A DNA stretch of 64,000 nt. It comes from Pseudoruegeria sp039972875. GTDB taxonomy: Bacteria > Pseudomonadota > Alphaproteobacteria > Rhodobacterales > Rhodobacteraceae. The position numbers and the translations under genes were made by a program. Shown here in pieces: positions 1 through 9,691 of this stretch (its first letter is position 1; each line of letters begins with the position of its first letter). The stretch spans positions 248,001 through 312,000 of the forward strand of contig JBDWMA010000052.1 of the NCBI GenBank assembly GCA_039972875.1. The letters are read 5' to 3'. Under the pieces are notes generated by a model. It searched no databases. It was not told the origin of the DNA and worked only from the letters and a program-made list of their open reading frames with translations.

Positions 1-1
1 T

Positions 2-1396
2 TTTCGAACTCATGCAGATGCGCCGCGCGTTTTGATTGCCAATTCCAACCTCGTGCCCCACTGGGCCACTTGGGATCACTTCAACGAGCTCGATAAAAAA
101 GGGCTTGCTATGTACGGGCAGATGACCGCTGGCTCGTGGATATACATTGGCACACAAGGCATCGTGCAAGGCACGTATGAAACTTTTGTTGAGGCGGGAC
201 GGCAGCACTACGGCGGCAGCCTAAAGGGGCGGTGGATCTTGACCGGTGGTTTGGGAGGCATGGGTGGCGCGCAGCCGCTTGCGGCCGTTATGGCGGGTGC
301 TTGCTGTTTGGCCGTGGAGTGTGACGAGACTCGCGCCGATTTTCGCTTGCGCACAAAATATGTCGACGAAAAAACCGATAGTCTTGATGATGCGCTGGCC
401 ATGATCGCGCGTTGGACCGCAGCGGGTGAAGCTAAATCTGTGGCGTTGATCGGCAATGCTGCAGATGTGGTGCCCGAATTGGTTGCGCGTGGGGTTAAGC
501 CTGACATCGTCACCGATCAAACCAGCGCCCATGACCCGATTCATGGGTATTTGCCGCTGGGTTGGAGTGTCGCAGAATGGCGCGCAAAGCAAGAAACCGA
601 TCCTAAGGAGGTTGAGGCCGCCGCGCGCGCGTCGATGAAAACACATGTGGCAGCGATGGTCGACTATTGGAACATGGGCGTGCCAACATTGGATTACGGC
701 AACAACATCCGGCAAGTAGCGTTAGAGGAAGGGTTAGAGACTGCTTTTGCTTTCCCTGGATTTGTCCCTGCCTACATTCGCCCGCTCTTCTGTCGTGGGA
801 TAGGCCCGTTTCGCTGGTGTGCGCTGTCCGGCGACCCCGAAGATATCTACAAGACCGACGCCAAGGTTAAAGAGCTGATTGACGATGAACATCTGCATAA
901 TTGGCTTGATATGGCGCGCGATCGCATCGCCTTTCAGGGTTTGCCTGCGCGGATTTGTTGGGTCGGGCTGGGGTTGCGAGACAAGCTGGGGTTGGCCTTT
1001 AATGAGATGGTCCGTACTGGTGAATTGTCTGCCCCCATCGTCATTGGTAGGGACCATTTGGACAGCGGATCTGTCGCGTCACCCAATCGCGAAACCGAAG
1101 CAATGAAGGATGGGTCTGACGCGGTCAGTGATTGGCCTTTGCTCAATGCCCTTTTGAATACGGCGAGTGGCGCCACCTGGGTGTCCCTGCACCACGGCGG
1201 AGGCGTTGGCATGGGGTATTCGCAACATTCTGGTATGGTTATTTGTTGTGATGGCAGTGCGGATGCGGATCGCCGCATTGCAAATGTGCTCTGGAACGAT
1301 CCTGCGACAGGTGTCATGCGACATGCTGATGCAGGCTATGATATCGCACGGGACTGCGCTCGCGAGAACGGGCTGAAATTACCGGGAATCCTTTAA
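2..1396 (+). CDS. hutU: Urocanate hydratase (urocanase), 5' end outside window
   Basis: Urocanase adds water to urocanate to give imidazolone propionate, the second step of histidine breakdown, in the cytosol. The reading frame is already open at base 2, with the conserved APRVLIANSNLVPHW segment just inside the window, so the N-terminal part lies upstream. About 464 residues are visible against a family length near 555. The C-terminal NAD-binding and active-site region is present, including FCRGIGPFRW, which holds the conserved cysteine, and HHGGGVGMGYSQH near the end. hutH begins 2 bp after the stop, so the two are almost certainly co-transcribed. No frameshift is seen. Confidence 0.95.
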   Translation, partial: FRTHADAPRVLIANSNLVPHWATWDHFNELDKKGLAMYGQMTAGSWIYIGTQGIVQGTYETFVEAGRQHYGGSLKGRWILTGGLGGMGGAQPLAAVMAGACCLAVECDETRADFRLRTKYVDEKTDSLDDALAMIARWTAAGEAKSVALIGNAADVVPELVARGVKPDIVTDQTSAHDPIHGYLPLGWSVAEWRAKQETDPKEVEAAARASMKTHVAAMVDYWNMGVPTLDYGNNIRQVALEEGLETAFAFPGFVPAYIRPLFCRGIGPFRWCALSGDPEDIYKTDAKVKELIDDEHLHNWLDMARDRIAFQGLPARICWVGLGLRDKLGLAFNEMVRTGELSAPIVIGRDHLDSGSVASPNRETEAMKDGSDAVSDWPLLNALLNTASGATWVSLHHGGGVGMGYSQHSGMVICCDGSADADRRIANVLWNDPATGVMRHADAGYDIARDCARENGLKLPGIL

Positions 1397-1397
1397 T

Positions 1398-2846
1398 ATG
1401 AGTGAATTGGTCATTGGTGCGGGCCCTCTGACCCCGTTCGATGTGGCGTGTTCGGCGCGTGAACACCGGCCTGTGCGGTTATCGCCCGAAGCGTTGGCAC
1501 GTGCCTTTAAAACCCGGAAAGTCATAGACGATATCGTCGCCTCTGGTACGCCGGTCTACGGAGTGAACACAGGTGTTGGATCGCAAAAGGACCATGCGGT
1601 GGCACCAGAGGACATTGCTGCTTATAACCGAGCGTTGGTTCGGGCGCATGGCACCCGTGTCCCGGGGCCCATCGCAGAATCTGTGACTATACGTGCGACT
1701 CTGATCTTGATGATCAACGAACACAGCCACGGGCTGTCTGGTTTGTCGCCAGCGTTGCTGGAGTTGTTGGTCGAAAAAGCCAACGAAGACCCGATGCCCC
1801 AGATTGATGCGAGCGGTTCAGTCGGCGCATCCGATTTGGTTCCGCTGGCCCAGCTGGCCGACTGGGTACTGTCCGACCCACGAGCCGCAGTGGCGGGATT
1901 GCCCGCTGCCAAAGACGCCCTGAGTTTGATCAATTGTAACGCTTTTGCGCTGGCCACGCTCTGCCTGTGTCTGGACGAGTTGAAAAATTTGATGGAAGCC
2001 TTCACTCATGCCGCAGCGTTGTCATTGGAAGGGCTGCGTGGCAATCTCGATGCGATGTCGTCTGCGGTGGCACAGGCTACGTTGAGGGGCGGCCAACATC
2101 ACATGGCCGAACGATTGGCGGTTCTGTTTGCAGATAGCGCTTTGCATCAAAAAGGCGCAAACCGCTTTTTGCAGGATCCGTTGAGTTTTCGGAATGTCAC
2201 GCAAGTACTGGGCGCTGTACAGGAATGTCTGGGTTGGCTTGAACAAGTCGTGGCGGATGAGATGCAAAGCACGGCTGTGAACCCGCTGGTGCTGGAGAAC
2301 GGCAGAACTGCGTTAAGCCACGGCAATATGGACACCACACGTCTGACCCTCGCGATTGATATGATGCGACAGGCGTTGGGGAAATCTGCAGATATGGCAG
2401 GCGAGCGTGTCCAGAAACAACAATGGCCAGCATTTTCGGGTTTGCCTATCGGGCTTGCAAAGGACCATGCCCCCATGGGCGGCGTTCAATTCCTGAACCT
2501 AGGGCATATCACGGCATCGTTGGTCACTTCGGTTAAGATCTGGTCTGCACCATCTCTATTGCATTCAATAGGGCAAGTCGCAGATGGTGTCGAAGACACT
2601 TCAAGCAATGCCGTCCATGCCAGCTTTGACTTGTCGCGTCAGATTGATGCTTGCTTCAAGATCGCCACAATTGAAGCCATTGTTGCGATCTGGGCGATTG
2701 AGCGACGTGGCCTGACAGCCGATGATCTAGGTCGCGGACTGCGCCCCTTGTATCAAGCGTTGCTCGAAACACTTCCGCTCGCATCCGAAGGCGAACATGT
2801 ATTTGATCTTGCTAATAGTTTAAAGATATTCAGAGAGAGCCTTTGA
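1398..2846 (+). CDS. hutH: Histidine ammonia-lyase family protein (divergent HutH)
   Basis: Expected role: non-oxidative deamination of histidine to urocanate, feeding the adjacent urocanase. The HAL/PAL fold is supported by GVNTGVGS (near residue 54), GSVGASDLVPLA (140-151), SLINCNAFALA, QDPLSFRNVTQV and NPLV. The protein has 482 residues, slightly short of the usual ~510. Two active-site positions are unusual. The MIO-forming Ala-Ser-Gly of classical enzymes reads Ala144-Ser145-Asp146, one glycine short, and the QDPYS tyrosine is leucine. It may be a subfamily with altered chemistry, although the hut context argues for histidine. Family assignment is firm; substrate and MIO formation are not. 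Confidence 0.8.
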   Translation: MSELVIGAGPLTPFDVACSAREHRPVRLSPEALARAFKTRKVIDDIVASGTPVYGVNTGVGSQKDHAVAPEDIAAYNRALVRAHGTRVPGPIAESVTIRATLILMINEHSHGLSGLSPALLELLVEKANEDPMPQIDASGSVGASDLVPLAQLADWVLSDPRAAVAGLPAAKDALSLINCNAFALATLCLCLDELKNLMEAFTHAAALSLEGLRGNLDAMSSAVAQATLRGGQHHMAERLAVLFADSALHQKGANRFLQDPLSFRNVTQVLGAVQECLGWLEQVVADEMQSTAVNPLVLENGRTALSHGNMDTTRLTLAIDMMRQALGKSADMAGERVQKQQWPAFSGLPIGLAKDHAPMGGVQFLNLGHITASLVTSVKIWSAPSLLHSIGQVADGVEDTSSNAVHASFDLSRQIDACFKIATIEAIVAIWAIERRGLTADDLGRGLRPLYQALLETLPLASEGEHVFDLANSLKIFRESL

Positions 2847-3069
2847 TGGTGGGGCTTTTAAAATTCTGTAGGTAATTGTTCTGACGGCAGTAATTCGTTC
2901 CTCAACGGGTTGGGTCTCACGGCCTGTAAAGCCACGTGAGGGGTATCAAAACGTTGCTCATCGTCCAGGCCTGCTCCGAGATGATGATTGCTTAGACGAA
3001 GAAGCAAAGCGTATTGCGGGTCTGGGATATTCTCGCTTGATCGGGATGCGATCCATTGATTGCCCCCAT
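2847..3069. other. Intergenic region between convergent hut and agl operons
   Basis: About 220 bp between two convergent operons. A 6-bp inverted repeat (2916-2921 with 2935-2940) has no T-run, so I do not call it a terminator. One frame stays open for roughly 65 codons to a stop at about 3087 but has no ATG and no family I recognise. Confidence 0.4.
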
Positions 3070-4158
3070 TTAGCGATAGTAGAGTGATTTAGTGTCATGG
3101 AAAATTTGAATTTTGTCAGGTGCGGCTGTAAGAGCCATCGATTTTCCCCGGGTTTCGGTGTGAATGCCAGGTAGTTTTCCGATAACCGGTTCGTTTCTGT
3201 TTTGAGGTTCGAAATAGAGCAGTGTCACTTCACCCAATGCTTCTGAAAATTTGACGGTCCCGCTAAAAAGAGCGGTTCCATCTGTCGGAACGAGATCTTC
3301 GGGCCGCACGCCGATATTCACTTGCAGGCCTTTGTCGGCCTCTTGGGTTGGTACTGCAGAATAGGCTGTGCCCCCCCCGTCGAGCGTAACGGTTGTATGG
3401 TCGCCTGTCTCGGTGATCTTGCCTGGTAGCAGGTTCATCGCAGGTGAGCCGATGAATTGCGCAACGAATTCGTTTTCGGGGCGTTCGTAAAGTTCAAGCG
3501 GCGTGCCAACCTGAGCAATGCCCTTATTCGCGAGCACCACGATACGGCTCGCAAGCGTCATTGCCTCTACTTGATCATGGGTGACGTAGATCATGGTATT
3601 GTCGGGCATAGATTCTTTGAGCTGCGCGATTTCGATACGGGTTGCGACCCTTAGGCCCGCATCTAGGTTCGAAAGCGGTTCATCAAACAGATAGACTTTA
3701 GGATCACGGACAATGGAGCGGCCGATGGCGACCCGCTGACGTTGCCCGCCGGACAGTGCCTTTGGTAAACGATCCAGATAATCGTCAAGTTGCAGAATCT
3801 TAGCGGCTTTGGTGATGGCCGCGTCGATTTCAGCTTGGGATTTTTTGGCCAATTTCAATGCAAAGGACATGTTATCACGGACTGTCATATGCGGGTAGAG
3901 CGCGTAGGATTGGAACACCATAGCGATGCCGCGTTGTGCTGGAGGCACGTTATTGACTTCTTCGCCATCGATTTCAAGCACGCCACTCGTGATGCTTTCA
4001 AGTCCAGCAATCATTCGTAATAGAGTGGATTTTCCGCAACCAGATGGGCCAACGAAGACGATAAGCTCTCCCTTTTTGACATCAAGGTTGATGTTATTCA
4101 GGACGTTGACCGCACCAGCGTAGGTTTTTTCTATATTCGTGAGTTTGAGATCAGCCAT
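3070..4158 (-). CDS. aglK: Alpha-glucoside ABC transporter ATPase (MalK/UgpC type)
   Basis: This is the cytosolic ATPase that powers the AglEFG importer. Its 362 residues begin with Walker A GPSGCGKST (37-45), followed by a Q-loop, signature LSGGQRQRVAIGR (about 135-147), Walker B VYLFDEPLSNLDA and the H-loop VTHDQVEA. The C-terminal third is the TOBE regulatory domain typical of MalK-like ATPases. It is the last gene of the minus-strand operon and starts 12 bp after aglA. The gene order aglE-F-G-A-K matches the Sinorhizobium meliloti alpha-glucoside operon, which is the basis for the symbol; the sequence alone would only say sugar ABC ATPase. Confidence 0.9.
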   Translation of the reverse strand: MADLKLTNIEKTYAGAVNVLNNINLDVKKGELIVFVGPSGCGKSTLLRMIAGLESITSGVLEIDGEEVNNVPPAQRGIAMVFQSYALYPHMTVRDNMSFALKLAKKSQAEIDAAITKAAKILQLDDYLDRLPKALSGGQRQRVAIGRSIVRDPKVYLFDEPLSNLDAGLRVATRIEIAQLKESMPDNTMIYVTHDQVEAMTLASRIVVLANKGIAQVGTPLELYERPENEFVAQFIGSPAMNLLPGKITETGDHTTVTLDGGGTAYSAVPTQEADKGLQVNIGVRPEDLVPTDGTALFSGTVKFSEALGEVTLLYFEPQNRNEPVIGKLPGIHTETRGKSMALTAAPDKIQIFHDTKSLYYR

Positions 4159-4170
4159 TATGTGAACCCT

Positions 4171-5823
4171 TTATGAAAATCGTTGCGCCAAAAGCGGCTG
4201 CCAAGGTGCGAGTGCGATGGATGTGTCCTTGATGGGGGCACTGCCGAGGTTCGCGCCGATTTGTTGCCAGTTGCCCGCCGGTAAGGAGATGGTGGCAGGC
4301 GCGTCGGATAGATTGAAAGCACAGAATATTTCGGTGCCGTCTTGATGGCGTTGGAAGTGCAGCACGTCGCCCACGTTGCTAAGGTCGCTGTGGCGACCCG
4401 TTGCAAGTGCGGGATGCGCGTGTCGCAAGGCGATGGCGGCTTTGTAATGGTGCAGCATCGCGTCGGGATCGTTGGCTTGGGTCGCGACATTAATGTTTAA
4501 GTGGGTGTCAGACACAGGAAGCCATGGCTTAACGTCTGAAAACCCGGCGTTTTGGTTGTTGTTCTCCCAGACCATCGGTGTGCGGCAACCATCGCGGCCC
4601 TTGTATTCCGGCCAAAACTCGAGGCCGTAGGGATCTTGCAAGTCTTCCAATGAGACATCAGCTTCTGGGAGGCCAAGTTCTTCGCCTTGGTAAATGCAGA
4701 CCGTTCCGCGCAAACAAACGATCAAAGTCGTCATCGCGCGGATAGCTGCGTCTGACAAAGACCAACGGCTGATGTGGCGCGGGACGTCGTGGTTGGAAAA
4801 GGCCCAGCAGGCCCAGCCATCTGCCGCCACATCGTCGACTTTGTTTAAAACCTCCGCGATGCGGGCCGCAGTTGGCTGATCTTTAGCTAAGAATTCAAAT
4901 GCGTAACACATATGCATCAAATCGTCGCCGGCGGTATATTCGCCCAAAATTTCCAAACCACGCTGCGCGTCTCCGACTTCTCCGACAGCGGCAGCGTTGT
5001 ATTCGTTCATTAAAGACCGAAGTTTACGCAGGAATGGGACGTTTTCGGGCCGGTTTTTAGAATACAGGTGTTCCTGATGGTTATAGGGGTTCACGGATGG
5101 CGCGATCGTTACGTTGCGCAATTCGGGCGGCAAGCTGGGATTATCTCGCAGTTCGGCATCGTGAACGTAGAAGTTGATCGTGTCCAAACGAAACCCATCG
5201 ACTCCGCGGTTCAGCCAGAAACGTGCTGTATCAATGAGCGCGTCTTGCACGGCAGGTGTATGAAAATTCAGGTCCGGTTGGGAGGTAAGGAAATTGTGTA
5301 GGAAATATTGCTCTCTTCGTGTGTCCCACTGCCATGCGGAGCCACCAAAGATCGAAAGCCAATTGTTGGGGGGGGTGCCGTCAGGTTTTGGGTCGGACCA
5401 CACGTACCAATCAGACTTGGGGTTGTCACGGCTGCTGCGCGATTGCACAAACCAGTCATGTTGATCGGATGTGTGTGAAAGCACCAGATCGATCATGACC
5501 TTGAGGTTCAGTTTATGTGCCGTCTCGATCAGGTGATCGAAGTCATCTAGTGTGCCAAACATCGGATCGACGTCGCAGTAATCGCTGACGTCATATCCAA
5601 AATCCTCCATGGGTGATTTGAAAAAGGGTGAAATCCAGATCGCATCTGCGCCAAGATCTGCAATATGCTGCAACCGGTTCGCGATTCCTTTCAGATCTCC
5701 GATCCCAGTGCCTGTGCTGTCCTGAAAACTGCGCGGGTAAATCTGATAGATGACCGCACCTCGCCACCAATCGGCGTCTTTCGTAAGGCCGTTGTGCACA
5801 AAATTTTTGTCAATTTTTGTCAT
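4171..5823 (-). CDS. aglA: Alpha-glucosidase, GH13 family
   Basis: A cytosolic GH13 enzyme of 550 residues expected to hydrolyse imported alpha-glucosides (sucrose, maltose, trehalose type). GH13 hallmarks are visible in order: AVIYQIYPRSFQDS near the N-terminus, DYCDVDPMFGT, VLSHTSDQH, GFRLDTINFY (nucleophile Asp), AVGEVGD (acid/base Glu) and FSNHDVPR. I chose the ATG at 5823 (MTKIDKNF) because upstream codons overlap the end of aglG and the family starts just before this segment. It sits between aglG (8 bp upstream) and aglK. No signal peptide is seen, in keeping with hydrolysis after uptake. Confidence 0.93.
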   Translation of the reverse strand: MTKIDKNFVHNGLTKDADWWRGAVIYQIYPRSFQDSTGTGIGDLKGIANRLQHIADLGADAIWISPFFKSPMEDFGYDVSDYCDVDPMFGTLDDFDHLIETAHKLNLKVMIDLVLSHTSDQHDWFVQSRSSRDNPKSDWYVWSDPKPDGTPPNNWLSIFGGSAWQWDTRREQYFLHNFLTSQPDLNFHTPAVQDALIDTARFWLNRGVDGFRLDTINFYVHDAELRDNPSLPPELRNVTIAPSVNPYNHQEHLYSKNRPENVPFLRKLRSLMNEYNAAAVGEVGDAQRGLEILGEYTAGDDLMHMCYAFEFLAKDQPTAARIAEVLNKVDDVAADGWACWAFSNHDVPRHISRWSLSDAAIRAMTTLIVCLRGTVCIYQGEELGLPEADVSLEDLQDPYGLEFWPEYKGRDGCRTPMVWENNNQNAGFSDVKPWLPVSDTHLNINVATQANDPDAMLHHYKAAIALRHAHPALATGRHSDLSNVGDVLHFQRHQDGTEIFCAFNLSDAPATISLPAGNWQQIGANLGSAPIKDTSIALAPWQPLLAQRFS

Positions 5824-5831
5824 AGTAGTCT

Positions 5832-6983
5832 CTATTTTACGGATCCCGCGAGCAAGCCGCGAACCAAGAAGCGTTGCATTGAAAAGAAAACCGCCAGCGG
5901 TACTGCGATTGAGACGAATGCGGCGGTTGCCAAGATTTCCCAATTGCCGCCTCTGGTGCCCAGAAGTTCGACAATCTGGTTGGTCATTACGGTTGTTTGG
6001 CCGCTCGCATCTATTAAGAAAACCTTAGCAACCAGCAGATCGTTCCATGTCCACAGGAATTGGAAAATAGCAAAGGAGGCGAGCGCGGGGAACGACAGCG
6101 GCAGGACGATCTTGGTAAAGATCTGGAAATCAGTCGCACCGTCTACTTTGGCGTTTTCGATGATGTCACGTGGCAGGCCGATCATGTAATTTCGCAACAG
6201 GTATATCGCGAGCGGCAGGCCAAACCCAGTGTGGGCCATCCACACTCCCAGATACCCCTTGCCGATGCCAATAGCGAGGTGCAATTTTAGCAATGGGATC
6301 AAGGCCAATTGGAGCGGTACAACAAGTAAGCCTACAACAACAGCAATCAGCAGAGCGCGTCCCGGAAATTCCATCCAGGCCAATGCATAGGCCGCAAAGG
6401 CGGCTATAGTGATTGGGATGATCGTCGCGGGGATCGTCACCGTGAGCGTATTGAAAAACGCTTTTGACATGCCTTCGGTGCTGTTGCCGGTAAAAAGAAC
6501 GTTGGCGTAGTTGCCAAGGGTAAATTTCGGCGGGCTTTTTGCCGTGGCGAAGACACGTTGAGCACGACCAGAAATTTGGTCGTCGTTGCCTTTCCAGATG
6601 TAATCACCGTTGGCTTGCAAAGTCAGGGTTTCTCCCTCGCCCAAGTTAGCGGTTTCGCCTGCTTTGTAGTTGTCGATTGCGCGCGATGACGTCCCCCAAA
6701 CAGAAATGACGGATTCAGAGCCTTCGTCGAACAAATTGTCTTCAACGACAAATTGATCACCTTGCGGGACACGGAAATCATCAGGGTCTGCGACCCGGAT
6801 CACTAGGTTTTGGCTCGATGCGAACATCGAGCTCCACCAGCCAGAACCAGAGATTTGGTCTGCGGTGCGGAACGAAGAAACCAGCAATCCGACGGTGGGG
6901 AACAGCCACAGCGCGACGAGAAGAGCGGTGGAAATATGAACGATCCATGTAAGCGAAGATTTGGTACCTGCTATGTTGCTCAT
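5832..6983 (-). CDS. aglG: Alpha-glucoside ABC transporter permease AglG
   Basis: An inner-membrane permease of the MalG type, 383 residues. After an N-terminal helix (VALWLFPTVGLLVSS) there is an extra periplasmic stretch of roughly 110 residues before the usual permease core. The EAA-like coupling loop ENAKVDGATDFQIFTKIVLPL is near residue 290. The large extra loop is a known feature of AglG proteins and lengthens the protein beyond the usual ~280. Its start lies 1 bp after the aglF stop (minus strand), which suggests tight co-expression. Confidence 0.88.
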   Translation of the reverse strand: MSNIAGTKSSLTWIVHISTALLVALWLFPTVGLLVSSFRTADQISGSGWWSSMFASSQNLVIRVADPDDFRVPQGDQFVVEDNLFDEGSESVISVWGTSSRAIDNYKAGETANLGEGETLTLQANGDYIWKGNDDQISGRAQRVFATAKSPPKFTLGNYANVLFTGNSTEGMSKAFFNTLTVTIPATIIPITIAAFAAYALAWMEFPGRALLIAVVVGLLVVPLQLALIPLLKLHLAIGIGKGYLGVWMAHTGFGLPLAIYLLRNYMIGLPRDIIENAKVDGATDFQIFTKIVLPLSFPALASFAIFQFLWTWNDLLVAKVFLIDASGQTTVMTNQIVELLGTRGGNWEILATAAFVSIAVPLAVFFSMQRFLVRGLLAGSVK

Positions 6984-6984
6984 G

Positions 6985-8223
6985 TTATTTCTCCGTCATT
7001 TCTTTGCGGGCGTTGTAGACGTTCCAAACAAGAATTGGGCTAACGAGCAGCATAATGATGATCGCAGATGCAGACCCTACGCCCCAATCGTTGGCACGGA
7101 ACAATTTGTCGAACATGTAGTTGGCCAGAACCTGTGTTTCCCACTGCCCATTGGTCATGGCGTAAACGATGTCGAAGATTTTCAGCACTACGAGGGTGAT
7201 CGTGGTCCAAACCACGACGATCGTGGTTTTTATCTGTGGGACCTTAATCATGAAAAAGACTTCAAACGGGTTGGCACCATCGACAATTGCCGCTTCGATA
7301 GTTTCCTCGGGTACGCCGCGCAAAGCCGCAGAAAGGATAACCATGGCAAAACCAGTTTGGATCCAAATCAAGACGATCATCAGGAAGATTGAGTTCCAGA
7401 ACGGGATGGTGAGCCATGTTTGTGGCTCGCCATAGGTGAATGTGGTTGTCAGAAGCTGAAAGACTGAGATCAACGTTTTGATGATCAGGCCCACGCCAAG
7501 ACCGGCCGCAATGATGCACAATATTTTGGCCGCGCTGCTGTCTTTGGCGTAGCGGCTGCGCAGCGGTGCGATGACAGCATTCACAGCGTAGGCGACCATC
7601 GCAACAAACGCGAGCATGAGCAGCGTTGGTATGATTTTTAGGGCAATAGTGGTGCCGAAGCCGCCCTCGAAATTAAGCCAGACTGCGTTGAGAATTCCAA
7701 TTTGTTCTTGGTCGACTGGTCGGGTGTCATAAACCAGTTTGAAGATCACTGAGGCCCCAACAAATGAAATCGCCATTGGCATAAATATCAGAGATTTGGC
7801 GATATTACCCCAACTGATGCGGTCGGTGAGCTGCGCTGCAAGCAGGCCAAACGCGGTGGAGCCCGCAGGTACAACGACGAGCCAGAGCATGTTGTTACGC
7901 ATGGCTTCCCAGAACTTGGGTTCGCTGAACATCTTTTCGTAATTGGCCAAGCCTACAAACGCCCCATCCTGTGATCGGTCCGTAAGAGACAGGCGGAGTG
8001 TCTCAATCACAGGGTAGCCAAGGTATAAGCCGAGCGCGAACATGGCGGGAAACAGAAACAACCACGGGCGCACCATGTTGGCGCGTGTGATGTTGCGGCC
8101 CTTATCGCCGGCTTTAGGTGGGAAGATAACCTTGTCGAGCAGCAAGTTGGAAAAGTAGAAATATCCAAGACATGCACTGACGCCGACGATAACGGTCATA
8201 AGGCCAAGAAGAGCCGGGTTCAT
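6985..8223 (-). CDS. aglF: Alpha-glucoside ABC transporter permease AglF
   Basis: A MalF-type permease of 412 residues with about eight hydrophobic segments. The N-terminus (LLGLMTVIVGVSACLGYFYF) adds a helix before the core segment PWLFLFPAMFALGLYLGYPV. The EAA coupling loop IEAAIVDGANPFEVFFMIKVP lies near residue 320. With AglG it forms the membrane channel, and AglK docks on the EAA loops. It lies between aglE (about 136 bp upstream) and aglG. The long gap after aglE fits the usual excess of binding-protein mRNA over permease mRNA. Confidence 0.88.
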   Translation of the reverse strand: MNPALLGLMTVIVGVSACLGYFYFSNLLLDKVIFPPKAGDKGRNITRANMVRPWLFLFPAMFALGLYLGYPVIETLRLSLTDRSQDGAFVGLANYEKMFSEPKFWEAMRNNMLWLVVVPAGSTAFGLLAAQLTDRISWGNIAKSLIFMPMAISFVGASVIFKLVYDTRPVDQEQIGILNAVWLNFEGGFGTTIALKIIPTLLMLAFVAMVAYAVNAVIAPLRSRYAKDSSAAKILCIIAAGLGVGLIIKTLISVFQLLTTTFTYGEPQTWLTIPFWNSIFLMIVLIWIQTGFAMVILSAALRGVPEETIEAAIVDGANPFEVFFMIKVPQIKTTIVVVWTTITLVVLKIFDIVYAMTNGQWETQVLANYMFDKLFRANDWGVGSASAIIIMLLVSPILVWNVYNARKEMTEK

Positions 8224-8359
8224 TGGAAAATCTTTCGTGAGGCGTGCGGTGCAAAACGGCCGGCACGCAGCGAGAGGGAACAGTGATCGAGACCCGAAAT
8301 CAGTTTACTTTGACCGATCAGCACCGGTCAAAGCGGTGTTTCGAAACTCAGGCAGGTTT

Positions 8360-9622
8360 TTAGTTCGGCCAAGAGGCATCGATGTCCGCAGCAACATCCG
8401 CTGCTGCTTTTCCGCTGGTGTAATCCACCATGCCTGTCCAGAAGCTGCCTGCACCAACAGCACCGGGCATCAAGTCAGAGCCATCAAAGCGGAAGGTTGT
8501 CGCTCCTAACAAAACCTCGTTCAGAGCGCGGGATGTATCGTCAAGGAACTTTGCGGCATCTACACTTTTGTGAGGTGTTAAGAAGCCGCCGTAACCCATC
8601 CATACTTCGTGTGCAGCTGGATCACGAAGGAATTCGATCAGTTCCTGCGCGCCGTTTGATGGGTTTGTAATGGCAAATAATGTACCCGCACCTAAAACCG
8701 GCGAGCCCAGATCTTTTTCAGCAAAGGCTGGGAAGTAGAAAAAGTCAGCGTCTTCGCCAACTACAGTACCTTCAGGGAAGAACGCAGGGATGAAAGACGC
8801 CTGACGATGCATGTAGCACTGGGGCGGGCTATCAAACAGACCTTTTGGGCTGTCGCGGAAGTCCGTGGATGCAACGGCACCCGCGCCGCCAGCGACGTAA
8901 TCGTCATTTAGGGCAAACGTGCCGAATGTTTCGATGGCTTCGATGACTTCTGGCGAGTTGAACTTGAGCTCATTTGACACCCATTGGTCATAGAGCTCTG
9001 GGGGCTGTGTTCGTAGCATCATATCTTCGACCCAGTCTGTGGCTGGCCAACCTGTTGCTGCACCTGATCCGAGACCGATGCACCATGGTGTGCCACCGTC
9101 TGCAACGATTTGATCTGACAAAGCGATCAGTTCCTCCATCGTTTCTGGGACTTCGTAGTCAGCGTCTTCGAAGTTCTCAGGCGAATACCAGACGAGTGAT
9201 TTCAGATCGACGCGAAAGAACATACCATAAAGCTGGTCATCACCGTTTTCATCAGCAAAGGTGGCCAGATCAACCCAGGATTGACCAGCGGCATAATTTT
9301 CGCGCACCCAATCGCCTGTGCCCTCTTGCAATGGTGTTAGAAAACCACGCGATGCCATATCCGATGCTAGGCCAGGCTGTGGGAAAATAGAGATGTTTGG
9401 GGCTGAGCCAGCCTCAGCGTCAATTAGCACTTGCTGTTCAAAGCTGTCAGAACCGACATAGGACACTTCATGGCCAGTACGCTCTTCGAAAATGTCGAAA
9501 ACTTCTTCTACAATCTCGGCTTCGGGGCTGAGCCATGTGCCAAAAACAGTGATTTGTTCTGCCGATGCGGCATGTGCGGTGATGGCAAGTGTTGCAACAC
9601 TTGCGTAAAAAGCGGTTTTCAT
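8360..9622 (-). CDS. aglE: Alpha-glucoside ABC transporter substrate-binding protein
   Basis: Periplasmic binding protein (family 1 extracellular solute-binding) of 420 residues. The first 20 residues form a clear Sec signal peptide ending AASA. The ATG at 9622 was chosen over upstream codons because a GGGAG ribosome-binding site precedes it by 7 bp and the signal peptide begins here. It is the first gene of the minus-strand operon aglEFGAK. A LacI-type operator (9682-9691) lies about 60 bp upstream, so repression by the divergent AglR is likely. Substrate is inferred from operon order, not from binding residues. Confidence 0.9.
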   Translation of the reverse strand: MKTAFYASVATLAITAHAASAEQITVFGTWLSPEAEIVEEVFDIFEERTGHEVSYVGSDSFEQQVLIDAEAGSAPNISIFPQPGLASDMASRGFLTPLQEGTGDWVRENYAAGQSWVDLATFADENGDDQLYGMFFRVDLKSLVWYSPENFEDADYEVPETMEELIALSDQIVADGGTPWCIGLGSGAATGWPATDWVEDMMLRTQPPELYDQWVSNELKFNSPEVIEAIETFGTFALNDDYVAGGAGAVASTDFRDSPKGLFDSPPQCYMHRQASFIPAFFPEGTVVGEDADFFYFPAFAEKDLGSPVLGAGTLFAITNPSNGAQELIEFLRDPAAHEVWMGYGGFLTPHKSVDAAKFLDDTSRALNEVLLGATTFRFDGSDLMPGAVGAGSFWTGMVDYTSGKAAADVAADIDASWPN

Positions 9623-9681
9623 TTGGTTTCTCCCTATTAGCGCTATGAAATGAAAAAATGGCACCTCCCAGTGACAAATCC

Positions 9682-9691
9682 AAAGCGCTTT
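9682..9691. promoter_or_regulatory. LacI-family operator upstream of aglE
   Basis: A perfect 10-bp palindrome AAAGCGCTTT with the CG-centred AGCGCT core typical of LacI-family operators. A TTGACA-like hexamer lies just upstream on the minus strand (9724-9729). It is probably bound by AglR to repress aglE. Confidence 0.65.

Noticed and set aside
1809..1817. Ala138-Ser139-Gly140 of HutH as the true MIO triad
   Set aside because: It lies six residues before the conserved GSVGAS position; alignment of the surrounding motif places the active triad at 144-146.
2870..3087. An ATG-less open frame of about 65 codons between hutH and aglK
   Set aside because: No start codon with a ribosome-binding site and no recognised family.
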